Source of the DNA: DATEEW01 sp035273665
GTDB taxonomy: Bacteria; Pseudomonadota; Gammaproteobacteria; Burkholderiales; SG8-39
Reading direction: 5' to 3'
Assembly (NCBI GenBank): GCA_035273665.1
Contig: DATEOW010000163.1
Span: 1-13,730 of the forward strand
DNA: 13,730 nucleotides
Below the pieces are notes generated by a model. The model ran no database searches. It was given only the letters and a program-made list of their open reading frames with translations, and was not told the origin of the DNA. Below, in pieces: positions 7,054 through 13,730 of the stretch. Every line of letters starts with the position of its first letter. The first letter of the stretch is position 1. The translations under genes and the position numbers were made by a program.

Positions 7054-8376
7054 ATGACGCTCGCCAATGAAATCCGGGTTCAACGCAGTCTTGCCGCCGT
7101 ATGGCATCCCTGCACGCAGATGAAGCAGCATGAGCAATTGCCGCTCGTGCCAATCGCTCGCGGGCAAGGCGCATGGCTTTTCGATTTTGACGACCGCCGG
7201 TTTTTGGATGCCATTGGATCATGGTGGGTAAACCTTTTCGGTCATGCCAATCCGCGCATCAATGAGGCGCTGATCGCGCAGTTGGGAAAGCTTGAACACG
7301 TCATGCTGGCAGGTTTTACGCATGAACCGGTTATTGACCTTTCGGAGCGTCTGGGTGGGATGACAGGCCGCCGTCTGGGACATTGTTTTTACGCATCGGA
7401 TGGGGCGTCGGCAATCGAGATCGCGCTGAAAATGAGTTTTCATTTCTGGCGTAACGAAGGAAAGGCGGATAAGCAGGACTTCGTCTGCCTCAAGGGTAGC
7501 TACCACGGAGAAACGCTGGGGGCACTCTCTGTTACGGACGTTGCCTTGTTTCGCGACGCTTACGCGCCCCTTTTGCGCCAATGCAATGTCGTCGAGAGTC
7601 CCGATTGGCGCAACGCGGCGCCGGGGGAGTCGCCTCAAGCTTACGCGGTACGTTGTGCTCAGACGCTTGAGCGATACATGGAACAACATCATCAGCGTAC
7701 CGCGGCCTTGATCGTCGAGCCTTTGGTTCAATGCGCTACCGGTATGGCGATGTACGATGCTGAGTATCTACGCCAAGCGCGCGCGATCTGCGACCGTTAC
7801 GAAGTACATCTCATTGCGGATGAAATTGCTGTCGGGTGTGGCCGAACCGGCAGCTTTTTTGCCTGCGAGCAGGCGGATATCTGGCCCGACTTTTTATGTA
7901 TGTCCAAAGGATTGAGCGGCGGCTATCTGCCGCTCTCCGTCGTGTTGAGTACCGATGCTATCTACGAATGTTTTTACGATGACAACGTAGCGCGCGGCTT
8001 CCTGCATTCCCATTCTTACACCGGCAATCCGCTTGCATGTGCCGCGGCGGTCGCAACCCTCGACATTTTCGAGGACGATAAAGTGCTCGACAGCAATGCG
8101 GCGATGGGCGCGCACATGCATCTGCGTTTTCAAGCGATTGCGCAGCACCCTCGGGTGCGGAATTTTCGTCGGACCGGGATGATCTTCGCCTTTGAGGTCC
8201 ACAGCAGCGAAGTGCAATTTGCACGGGAATTTTACGCTGCGGCGCTCAAGCAGGAGTTGCTCCTTCGGCCCATCGGCAACACGGTGTACTTCATGCCTCC
8301 GTACATCATCAATGAGGAAGAAGTGGCTTTCTTGGCGGAACGCACCCTCGGCTTGTTAGATCAGGTTGCCGGATGA
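7054..8376 (+). CDS. bioA: 7,8-diaminononanoate synthase BioA (class III aminotransferase)
   Basis: BioA transfers an amino group to 8-amino-7-oxononanoate to make 7,8-diaminononanoate, using S-adenosylmethionine in the classical enzyme and lysine in some Bacillus enzymes. The protein has 440 residues. Seen: VWHPCTQM at 16-23, SWWVNLFGHANPRI at 56-69, LEHVMLAGFTHEP at 80-92, FYASDGASAIEIALKM at 112-127, KGSYHGETLGALS at 147-159, the cofactor-binding ADEIAVGCGRTG at 255-266 (D256), SKGLSGGYLPLS at 284-295 with K285 as the PLP lysine, and HSHSYTGNPLAC at 318-329. C20 replaces Tyr17 of E. coli BioA, so the amino donor is not certain. bioA starts 3 nt after bioC and overlaps bioD by 4 nt. Confidence 0.97.
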   Translation: MTLANEIRVQRSLAAVWHPCTQMKQHEQLPLVPIARGQGAWLFDFDDRRFLDAIGSWWVNLFGHANPRINEALIAQLGKLEHVMLAGFTHEPVIDLSERLGGMTGRRLGHCFYASDGASAIEIALKMSFHFWRNEGKADKQDFVCLKGSYHGETLGALSVTDVALFRDAYAPLLRQCNVVESPDWRNAAPGESPQAYAVRCAQTLERYMEQHHQRTAALIVEPLVQCATGMAMYDAEYLRQARAICDRYEVHLIADEIAVGCGRTGSFFACEQADIWPDFLCMSKGLSGGYLPLSVVLSTDAIYECFYDDNVARGFLHSHSYTGNPLACAAAVATLDIFEDDKVLDSNAAMGAHMHLRFQAIAQHPRVRNFRRTGMIFAFEVHSSEVQFAREFYAAALKQELLLRPIGNTVYFMPPYIINEEEVAFLAERTLGLLDQVAG

Positions 8377-9047
8377 GACAGGGCGTTTTTGTCGCGGGTA
8401 CGGACACCGGTGTGGGTAAAACACTGATTGCCAGTGCATTGCTTCATGCTTACGTGAAAGCAGGCTTGAAAGCGGTGGGCATGAAACCGGTGTCGGCGGG
8501 TTGTGATGAGCGTGGCCACAACGAAGATGTGGAAGCCCTGCGTGCCGCCGGCAATGTTGAAGTGTCAGCCGACCAAAGCTGCGTTTATCTACTCGACGAA
8601 GCCATCGCACCCCATATCGCCGCGAAGCATGAAGGCAAAAGGATTGACCTGCGGAGTATCGAGCGTGCCTATGCCACGCTGCGCGCGCACGCAGATTGTG
8701 TGGTTGTCGAAGGGGTAGGTGGTTTTCGTGTGCCGTTGAATGAAATCGAAGATGCGGCAGATATGGCGCAGCGGCTCGCCTTACCGGTTGTACTGGTCGT
8801 CGGCATGCGACTGGGATGCCTCAATCATGCGTTGTTGACGCAAGAGGCGATCGAGGCTCGTGGTCTGCGCTTGGCCGGCTGGGTCGCCAATCGTATGGAT
8901 CCCCATATGCTGTGCTTCGAAGAAAACCTCGAAGCATTGAAGGACCGGCTCGCCGCACCGTTGTTAGCGGAAGTACCTTATCGACAATCGCCGAACCTTC
9001 AGGAAGTAGCAGGCTTGTTCGATCTCAAATCGCTCGCCCACACCTAA
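8373..9047 (+). CDS. bioD: Dethiobiotin synthetase BioD
   Basis: BioD closes the ureido ring of biotin by ATP-dependent carboxylation of 7,8-diaminononanoate to dethiobiotin. The 224-residue protein is a P-loop enzyme of normal length. Seen: GTDTGVGKT at 9-17 (nucleotide binding), GMKPVSAG at 36-43 (K38), VVEGVGGF at 111-118 (E113), VVGMRLGCLNHALLT at 142-156 and WVANRMD at 170-176 (N173). The start overlaps the bioA stop (ATGA). It is the last gene of the plus-strand cluster. No bioB follows, so the final sulfur-insertion enzyme must be encoded elsewhere if the organism makes biotin. Confidence 0.97.
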   Translation: MRQGVFVAGTDTGVGKTLIASALLHAYVKAGLKAVGMKPVSAGCDERGHNEDVEALRAAGNVEVSADQSCVYLLDEAIAPHIAAKHEGKRIDLRSIERAYATLRAHADCVVVEGVGGFRVPLNEIEDAADMAQRLALPVVLVVGMRLGCLNHALLTQEAIEARGLRLAGWVANRMDPHMLCFEENLEALKDRLAAPLLAEVPYRQSPNLQEVAGLFDLKSLAHT

Positions 9048-9053
9048 ACGAAC

Positions 9054-9078
9054 GGGACGTTGTAAAAAATTGCGTCCC
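9054..9078. terminator. Inverted repeat between convergent bioD and lipoprotein gene, possible bidirectional terminator
   Basis: GGGACG (9054-9059) and CGTCCC (9073-9078) can form a 6-bp stem around a 13-nt loop. It fits exactly between the bioD stop (9047) and the minus-strand lipoprotein stop (9079-9081), where a shared terminator is expected. The run of six A/T lies in the loop rather than after the stem, so a classical intrinsic mechanism is doubtful on either strand. Confidence 0.4.
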
Positions 9079-9222
9079 TTAGTAGCCGTACCCACCATAG
9101 CCGCTCTGTTTTGAAGGCGCGCTGCGGTTGTCCCCATTATTGCCGCCTTGTTTTGCGTCATAAGTGGTCGAGCACGCGGTGAGAACAAACGCTGAAGCGA
9201 GAAGCAGGACGAATTTTTTCAT
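9079..9222 (-). CDS. Small predicted lipoprotein, 47 residues, family not recognised
   Basis: The minus-strand frame runs ATG to TAA and encodes 47 residues. Seen: a textbook lipoprotein signal with MKK, a hydrophobic stretch FVLLLASAFVL, and the lipobox LTAC with C17 as the acylation site. The predicted mature peptide is about 31 residues, CSTTYD and then a polar Gln/Asn/Ser-rich segment, ending in the glycine-tyrosine tail SGYGGYGY. A strong AAGGAG lies 6 nt before the ATG, which together with the lipobox makes this a real gene despite its size. It is downstream of mnmC on the same strand, 75 nt away, and converges on bioD. Signal peptidase II processing and outer- or inner-membrane anchoring are inferred; Ser at +2 fits outer-membrane sorting by the E. 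coli rule. No function can be assigned. Confidence 0.8.
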   Translation of the reverse strand: MKKFVLLLASAFVLTACSTTYDAKQGGNNGDNRSAPSKQSGYGGYGY

Positions 9223-9228
9223 GACGGT

Positions 9229-9234
9229 CTCCTT
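9229..9234 (-). promoter_or_regulatory. Ribosome binding site of the small lipoprotein gene
   Basis: On the minus strand AAGGAG precedes the ATG at 9222 by six bases. This near-consensus Shine-Dalgarno is stronger than those of most genes in the window and supports the short reading frame. Confidence 0.75.
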
Positions 9235-9243
9235 GTGATGTCA

Positions 9244-9259
9244 GGGCGTCGTAACGCCC
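9244..9259 (-). repeat. Stable hairpin in the mnmC-lipoprotein gap
   Basis: Read on the minus strand, GGGCGT and ACGCCC form a 6-bp stem with a TACG loop, which is a UNCG-type tetraloop in RNA. It lies 38 nt after the mnmC stop and 9 nt before the lipoprotein ribosome binding site. There is no T-run after it, so it is not a standard terminator. It may block 3' exonucleases at the mnmC end or lie in the lipoprotein leader. The rest of 9223-9297 shows no clear promoter. Confidence 0.5.
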
Positions 9260-9297
9260 ACACTTCCTTTACGCTGCCGGAGACGAATTGGATGCGG

Positions 9298-11247
9298 CTA
9301 GGATTTTCGACGCACTAAATTGCGTACAAGGAAACGGCTGGGATGTAAGGCCTCGACCACAGACTTGCCGACCGGCGCGGGTTCGCCATCGAGATAAGCG
9401 GCGAGCAGTTCCCCCGCAAGAGGCGCTGTGATCAAGCCGCGAGATCCATGCGCGGCGCTGACATACAAGCCGTCCAAATATGGTGGCGGCGTGCTGATCG
9501 CCGCGCGTGCATCCTGCGATAACGGCGCGTAAATCGCGTTGAATATCGCAGCGTCGACGAGCGGGCCCACGAGAGGAAGATAGTCCGGCGTACTGCTGCG
9601 TAGGCCTGCACGGCCTTGCAAGGTCGTCGAGGAATTTACATTCAGTGCTGGAGCAAGCTGCTTCAGCATGGCGAGATTCTCTGCATTTTCCTCTGCACGA
9701 ACTTCTAGGGAACGATCATGGAATTTATGGGTGGCGCCGAGCGTATGTAAACCTCGACGCGCCGGCGCCAGATAACCTTTGCCGCAAAGCACCGCACGCA
9801 GCTTGGTCGTTTCGGCAGTTTCAGGAATCGACGTGATCTGTCCCCGAATAGCGGTCGTGGGCAGATAGCGACTTTGTTCGAACGCGGAAGATTCCATCGC
9901 AGCGGCAAGAATGAGAACCGGCGCGCTTGCAATGCAGCGGTCGCCGGCCATGACTTGCCAATCGCAGCCGCTTTTTCCAAGCCGGAGCGCTGTTTCGCTC
10001 AAGCGAACATGAACGTTTGGGTGGGCAGCGAGCGCTTCACAAAAAGCCGGCGGGTGAACCCAGCCACCTTGGGGAAACCAGAGACCCGGGTGCAGGACGC
10101 TCACGCCGCAAAGCGAACTGCCCGCATCGACATCGACCGGCTGGAATAGCGCCGCAGGAAAAGCTTGTGCGAGCAGTTGTCTTTGGCGTTCCGCTTCCTC
10201 GCTGTCAAAAGCCAATTGCAAAACGCCGCAGGGCGAATAATCGTCAGGTGAAAGCATGAGCCGCTTCAATAGACGGTTGCTGTAGGTATAACCCGCTATG
10301 ACGAGCGAACGCAGGACGGTCGGATGACCCGATAAGCGCGCATAGAGAATGCCTTGCGCGTTGCCCGAAGTCTCAGCCGCTATCCGCGCTTGTCTTTCGA
10401 TCAGTTCTACCTGCCAGCCGCGTGCGGCGAGGCTCGCCGCCGAGCTTGTTCCCGCCAATCCACCGCCGATGACAATTGCGCGTTTTTCCGTCCTGAGCAG
10501 TGGAGGGCGCGCAAACCATGGCTCGGTGTACTGAGGTTGTGGCGTTTGTTTTAGGACGCCGCGTAACATTTCGCGTTTACTGCCATGTCCCTCGACGCGC
10601 TCGACTTCGAATCCTGCGTTTTGCAAGCTCCGTCGTACGCTGCCCGCCGCGCTATAGGTTGCGAAGCTGCCGCCTTCCTTCGTGTGGCGCGCGACTTGTT
10701 GCAACACTTCCACCGACCACATTTCCGGATTTCGGGAAGGCGCAAAGCCGTCGAGAAACCAAGCATCGACTTCCAAATCCAATTGCGATAAAGCGGTTCC
10801 AACGTCCTCTATCGCGAGCGTCAATGTTGTGCGGCTTGATGGGAAGTTGAAACGATGCCAGCCGGCCGGTAGGGCGGTATGGTATTCGACCAAGAATACT
10901 TCGCGCAGCGATGTAAGTTCCGGCCAAAGGGCGAGCGCCGCGTTCACATCCTTTGGATCTAGCGGATGCTTTTCGACACTAAAAAAATGCAACCATGCAT
11001 CCTTGGGCGCACTCGCCTGCCATAACTGCCAAGCGCAAAGGAAATTGAGTCCCGTTCCGAAGCCGGTTTCACCGATGATGAAGTTGGCGCGCGGTGCTAG
11101 ATCGCGCCAGCGTTCCGCGAGACGGCTCTGAGCAAGGAAAACATGGCGGGTCTCCTCCAAGCCGGAAGTGCGCGAAAAGAACACATCGCGGTAGAGCGTG
11201 GAGAAAGGTTGGCCGTCCTGCCATGCCAGTAGAGGGGTGTTGGACAT
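9298..11247 (-). CDS. mnmC: Bifunctional tRNA 5-methylaminomethyl-2-thiouridine synthesis protein MnmC
   Basis: MnmC completes the mnm5s2U34 modification in the wobble position of certain tRNAs. Its C-terminal FAD domain removes the carboxymethyl group from cmnm5U and its N-terminal domain methylates the resulting nm5U with SAM. The 649-residue length fits the fused form. Seen: LAWQDGQPFSTLYRDVFFS at 7-25 and SGLEETRHVFL at 28-38, the methyltransferase loop GETGFGTGLNFL at 59-70, DAWFLDGFAPSRNPEMW at 161-177, the FAD-binding AIVIGGGLAG at 257-266, ETSGNAQGI at 292-300, and the C-terminal GSRGLITAPLAGELLA at 601-616. The ATG at 11247 is preceded by only a weak ribosome binding sequence, but conserved sequence begins by residue 9, so the start cannot be much later. 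It is divergent from parE. Confidence 0.96.
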   Translation of the reverse strand: MSNTPLLAWQDGQPFSTLYRDVFFSRTSGLEETRHVFLAQSRLAERWRDLAPRANFIIGETGFGTGLNFLCAWQLWQASAPKDAWLHFFSVEKHPLDPKDVNAALALWPELTSLREVFLVEYHTALPAGWHRFNFPSSRTTLTLAIEDVGTALSQLDLEVDAWFLDGFAPSRNPEMWSVEVLQQVARHTKEGGSFATYSAAGSVRRSLQNAGFEVERVEGHGSKREMLRGVLKQTPQPQYTEPWFARPPLLRTEKRAIVIGGGLAGTSSAASLAARGWQVELIERQARIAAETSGNAQGILYARLSGHPTVLRSLVIAGYTYSNRLLKRLMLSPDDYSPCGVLQLAFDSEEAERQRQLLAQAFPAALFQPVDVDAGSSLCGVSVLHPGLWFPQGGWVHPPAFCEALAAHPNVHVRLSETALRLGKSGCDWQVMAGDRCIASAPVLILAAAMESSAFEQSRYLPTTAIRGQITSIPETAETTKLRAVLCGKGYLAPARRGLHTLGATHKFHDRSLEVRAEENAENLAMLKQLAPALNVNSSTTLQGRAGLRSSTPDYLPLVGPLVDAAIFNAIYAPLSQDARAAISTPPPYLDGLYVSAAHGSRGLITAPLAGELLAAYLDGEPAPVGKSVVEALHPSRFLVRNLVRRKS

Positions 11248-11271
11248 GCGCAGAATTTACCGCACGGGTAC

Positions 11272-11277
11272 TGTCAA
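11272..11277 (-). promoter_or_regulatory. Candidate -35 element of mnmC in the mnmC-parE divergent gap
   Basis: The minus strand carries a perfect TTGACA here, 24 nt before the mnmC ATG. No good -10 lies 16-18 bp downstream (TAAATT follows after 12 bp), so a promoter built on it would have an atypical spacer or yield an almost leaderless transcript. Low confidence. Confidence 0.3.
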
Positions 11278-11303
11278 GAGTGTGCGGCGCAAGGCGATAC
11301 AGC

Positions 11304-11309
11304 TATGAT
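11304..11309 (+). promoter_or_regulatory. Candidate -10 element of parE
   Basis: TATGAT (5 of 6 to consensus) lies 43 bp before the parE ATG. No convincing -35 is seen at 16-18 bp upstream. The predicted leader would contain the inverted repeat ATGGCC (11321-11326) / GGCCAT (11333-11338) followed by CCTTTT, a weak hairpin. Confidence 0.4.
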
Positions 11310-11352
11310 GCCCCTCGACCATGGCCGCGATTGGCCATCCTTTTAGAGACAT

Positions 11353-13344
11353 ATGGCAACGAAATCAAATAGGTACAGTGCAGAGGACATCGAGATCCTG
11401 GAGGATCTCTCGCCCATTTTGTTGCGGCCGGGGATGTACACCGACCCCATCAATCCGAATCATGCGCTGGTCGAAGTTATCGACAACGCCTCTGATGAAG
11501 GCCTCGCGGGCTTCGCGAAAAACGTAACAGTCATCTTGTATGAAGATGGATCGGCAGGCGTCGAAGATGATGGGCGCGGCATTCCCGTGGATATCCATCC
11601 CAAGAAAAAGCAACCCGCCGTGCAAGTGATCTTTACTACCCTGCATTCTGGTGGGAAGTTCCGCAAGACGGACCAGGACGCGGCGTATCGCATTGCGGGT
11701 GGGCTCCATGGCGTCGGCGTTTGTGTCACCAACGCGCTTGCCAAACGCCTGGAGGTCGAGGTCAAGCGCGACGGCGCCAAGCACCGGTTGGTTTTTGCAG
11801 ACAACGGAAAACTCAAAGAGCCGCTGAAAAAAATCGGTTCTGCTTCCCCGAAGGAATCAGGCACCAAACTCCGTTTCTGGCCGGATCCCAAATACTTCGA
11901 TTCGCCGAACATCATTGTTGCGGATATCGCCGCCTTATTGCGCGCCAAAGCGATGCTCTTGCCCGGTGTGCGCTTTACGCTCGGCGTCGAGAAAAAAGGC
12001 AAGATCGAAACGCAGACATGGCATTTCCCCGAGGGCATGAAGGGCTACTTTGCCAATGCCGTAGCCGGGCTCGAGCCTGTGGCCGAATCTTTTCTTGGTG
12101 AGCGTTATATCGCCGCTCAAACAGAAACGGATACCTTCGCCGAAGGCGAGGGCGCTTTGTGGGCGATCGCATGGACGCCCGAGGGCGAGCAGGTGACCGA
12201 ATCATATGTGAATATGATTCCCACTCGACAGGGCGGAACACATGTCGCGGGCTTGCGCGAAGGTGTTTACAGCGCGATCCGTAATTTCATCGAGCATCAT
12301 GCGATGGGGCAGCGCGGCATTAAGGTCGTGCCCGAGGATGTTTGGTCGCGCGCTTCCTATGTGCTCGCGGTCAAGATGCTCGATCCGCAGTTCAAAGGGC
12401 AGGTCAAGAACGAGTTGATCTCGCGCGACGGCGTAAAGCTCGTCGCACAGATGGTCCGCGACCCTTTCGAACTCTGGCTCTCCACGCACGTGGACGAGGG
12501 CCGCAAAATTGCCGACTTGGTAATTCGTCAAGCGATGGCGCGAACTCGCGCCGCGCAGAAGGTCGAGCGGCGCAAAACTTCGGGTGTCGCCGTGTTGCCC
12601 GGCAAATTGACCGATTGCGCCTCTGAGGATCCGGATCGCAATGAGTTGTTCATTGTTGAAGGCGATTCGGCAGGTGGCTCGGCCAAACAGGCGCGCGACA
12701 AGGAATTCCAAGCCGTACTGCCTTTGAAAGGCAAACCGAAAAACACTTGGCAAGACAGCGGCGACACTTTGTATGCGAACAAGGAAATTGAGGCAATTGC
12801 TCTGGCCATCGGTGTCGACCATCACAAACCCGAGGACAAACCGGATCTCTCCGGTTTGCGCTACAAAAAGATCATCATCATGGCAGACGCGGACGTCGAC
12901 GGTGCGCACATACAGGTGCTGCTGCTGACGCTCTTCTTCCGTCATTTCTTCAAATTGATCGAACAAGGCCACGTCTACATCGCTCAGCCTCCGCTTTTCC
13001 GTATCGATGTCCCGGCCGGCGGCAAGAACAAGCCCGCGCGCAAGCTCTATGCACTCGACAAGCAGGAACTGGAAGCCATCGAAGAGAAATTGGTCGATGA
13101 AGGTGTGCGGGAGAACAGCTGGACGGTCAGCCGCTTTAAGGGCCTGGGCGAAATGAGTGCAGAACAATTATGGGAAACCACACTCAACCCCGACACGCGC
13201 CGCATGCTGCCTGTTGAAATCGAAGATGGCGCGCTGGAAACGGACCGCGATGTATTTAACATGATGATGGCGCGGGAAAATGCTTCCGCGCGCCGCGAAT
13301 GGATGGAAACCTACGGCAACCTGGTCGATGCCGATATCTCCTGA
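11353..13344 (+). CDS. parE: DNA topoisomerase IV subunit B (ParE)
   Basis: ParE is the ATPase subunit of topoisomerase IV, which decatenates daughter chromosomes with ParC. The protein has 663 residues, nearer to ParE than to the longer gamma/beta-type GyrB. Seen: the GHKL ATPase motifs VEVIDNASDEG at 40-50 (E41 likely catalytic base, N45 Mg-binding), EDDGRGIPV at 71-79 and AGGLHGVGV at 115-123. VNMIPTRQGGTH at 286-297 is in the transducer region. The TOPRIM domain shows ELFIVEGDSAGGSAKQARD at 431-449 (E436), PLKGK at 457-461 and ADADVDGAHI at 511-520. RFKGLGEMSAEQLWETT at 594-610 is the C-terminal signature. The absence of a long TOPRIM insert and the adjacent parC favour ParE over GyrB. 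The ribosome binding site is weak (AGAG, 11345-11348). Confidence 0.96.
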   Translation: MATKSNRYSAEDIEILEDLSPILLRPGMYTDPINPNHALVEVIDNASDEGLAGFAKNVTVILYEDGSAGVEDDGRGIPVDIHPKKKQPAVQVIFTTLHSGGKFRKTDQDAAYRIAGGLHGVGVCVTNALAKRLEVEVKRDGAKHRLVFADNGKLKEPLKKIGSASPKESGTKLRFWPDPKYFDSPNIIVADIAALLRAKAMLLPGVRFTLGVEKKGKIETQTWHFPEGMKGYFANAVAGLEPVAESFLGERYIAAQTETDTFAEGEGALWAIAWTPEGEQVTESYVNMIPTRQGGTHVAGLREGVYSAIRNFIEHHAMGQRGIKVVPEDVWSRASYVLAVKMLDPQFKGQVKNELISRDGVKLVAQMVRDPFELWLSTHVDEGRKIADLVIRQAMARTRAAQKVERRKTSGVAVLPGKLTDCASEDPDRNELFIVEGDSAGGSAKQARDKEFQAVLPLKGKPKNTWQDSGDTLYANKEIEAIALAIGVDHHKPEDKPDLSGLRYKKIIIMADADVDGAHIQVLLLTLFFRHFFKLIEQGHVYIAQPPLFRIDVPAGGKNKPARKLYALDKQELEAIEEKLVDEGVRENSWTVSRFKGLGEMSAEQLWETTLNPDTRRMLPVEIEDGALETDRDVFNMMMARENASARREWMETYGNLVDADIS

Positions 13345-13356
13345 GAAGAATAAGAA

Positions 13357-13730
13357 ATGAGCGATCAAGAAGATCTTTTCGGCAAAGTCGAAGAGAAACG
13401 AAAATCCGCCAAGAGTGTCGTGAGCGCCTCCGATGGCGGCGGAAGCAAAACGCCCTCGCATTTCGCCCCGATGTCCGGCGAGCTGGGAGATCGCTTGCCG
13501 TTGGGGAAATATGCGGCGCTCCAATATCTGCAATACGCCGTGAGCACGGTCAAGGATCGAGCGCTGCCGCGCGTAGGCGACGGCCAGAAACCGGTCCAAG
13601 GCCGCATCCTCTATTCGATGTGGGATAGCGGTATTCGAGCGGGAACGAAGCGAACCAAATCGGCAGCAGTGGTCGGCCGTGTATTGGGCGCCTTCCACCC
13701 GCACGGGGACCAATCGGTATACGACGCGCT
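13357..13730 (+). CDS. parC: DNA topoisomerase IV subunit A (ParC), N-terminal part only
   Basis: The frame begins with ATG 12 nt after the parE stop and runs open past the window end, giving 124 residues. ParC is the DNA-cleaving subunit of topoisomerase IV. Seen: a polar N-terminal leader of about 45 residues starting MSDQEDLFGKVEEKRK, then YLQYAVSTVKDRALPRVGDG at 57-76, the family motif QKPVQGRILYSM at 77-88 and FHPHGDQSVYDA at 113-124. The catalytic tyrosine lies beyond the edge. The winged-helix region departs from the E. coli pattern: Gly at 82 instead of Arg, Ala112-Phe113 instead of Lys-Tyr before HPHGD, and Gln119 at the position of quinolone-determining Ser80. Adjacency to parE suggests cotranscription. 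Confidence 0.93.
   Translation, partial: MSDQEDLFGKVEEKRKSAKSVVSASDGGGSKTPSHFAPMSGELGDRLPLGKYAALQYLQYAVSTVKDRALPRVGDGQKPVQGRILYSMWDSGIRAGTKRTKSAAVVGRVLGAFHPHGDQSVYDA

Larger units (their letters stand above)
896..9047 (+). other. Putative nadABC-bioFHCAD operon
   Basis: Eight same-strand genes have junctions of +24, -4, +9, -4, -8, +3 and -4 nt. None of the gaps contains a hairpin with a T-run or a good promoter, which favours one transcript from the operator-bearing region at 778-895. This is inferred from spacing only; an internal promoter within the end of nadC cannot be excluded. Confidence 0.75.

Noticed and set aside
12202..13167. 321-codon open frame on the minus strand opposite parE
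   Set aside because: It is antisense to the conserved transducer and TOPRIM regions of ParE and has no domain-like sequence or ribosome binding site that I can see.
13347..13353. AGAATAA half-site between parE and parC resembling the nadA operators
   Set aside because: Only one 7-bp half-site is present with no opposing arm, and it lies in an A-rich ribosome binding region, so chance is the simplest explanation.
1..13730. Search for CRISPR arrays, insertion sequences, phage or toxin-antitoxin genes, tRNA or rRNA
   Set aside because: No repeated spacer pattern, transposase motif, terminal inverted repeats or tRNA-like fold was noticed, and nearly all bases are accounted for by housekeeping genes.

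Overview
The window reads as ordinary chromosomal DNA from a Proteobacterium, most likely a betaproteobacterium. That placement is inferred from the NadQ-like Nudix regulator, the fused two-domain MnmC, the HPCTQM type of BioA, and a ParE-ParC pair with an HPHGDQ motif in ParC. GC content looks to be in the mid-50s percent by eye and was not counted. I see no insertion sequence, phage gene, CRISPR array, tRNA or rRNA. Coding density is very high, and no stretch longer than about 250 bases lacks a gene.

Layout. (1) Bases 1-777 hold the 3' part of a NadQ/NrtR-type regulator. (2) Bases 778-895 are a compact control region. It has a sigma70-like promoter, two 21-bp palindromic operators that begin with the same nine bases (TTATTCTCA) and lie 57 bp apart, and a short hairpin with a T-run between them. 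(3) Bases 896-9047 hold eight tightly packed plus-strand genes, nadA-nadB-nadC-bioF-bioH-bioC-bioA-bioD. Four junctions overlap by 4 or 8 nt, and the others have gaps of 3, 9 and 24 nt. (4) Bases 9054-11247 run the other way: mnmC, then a 47-residue lipoprotein gene framed by two inverted repeats. (5) Bases 11248-11352 are a divergent promoter region. (6) Bases 11353-13730 hold parE and the start of parC, the two subunits of topoisomerase IV.

How the genes work together. NadB, NadA and NadC convert aspartate and dihydroxyacetone phosphate, via iminoaspartate and quinolinate, to nicotinate mononucleotide, the de novo entry to NAD. BioC and BioH are the methylation and demethylation steps that let fatty-acid synthase build pimeloyl-ACP. 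BioF, BioA and BioD then carry it to dethiobiotin. The last enzyme, BioB, is not in the window. Because no convincing promoter, terminator or biotin-repressor site is visible at the nadC-bioF junction, the simplest reading is one NAD-plus-biotin operon under NAD-type (NadQ) control. That is the most interesting hypothesis here. The other points worth attention are the dual-operator and hairpin leader, the small lipoprotein gene, a Tyr-to-Cys change in the BioA substrate pocket, and unusual residues around the quinolone-determining region of ParC. I found no clearly new multi-gene system.
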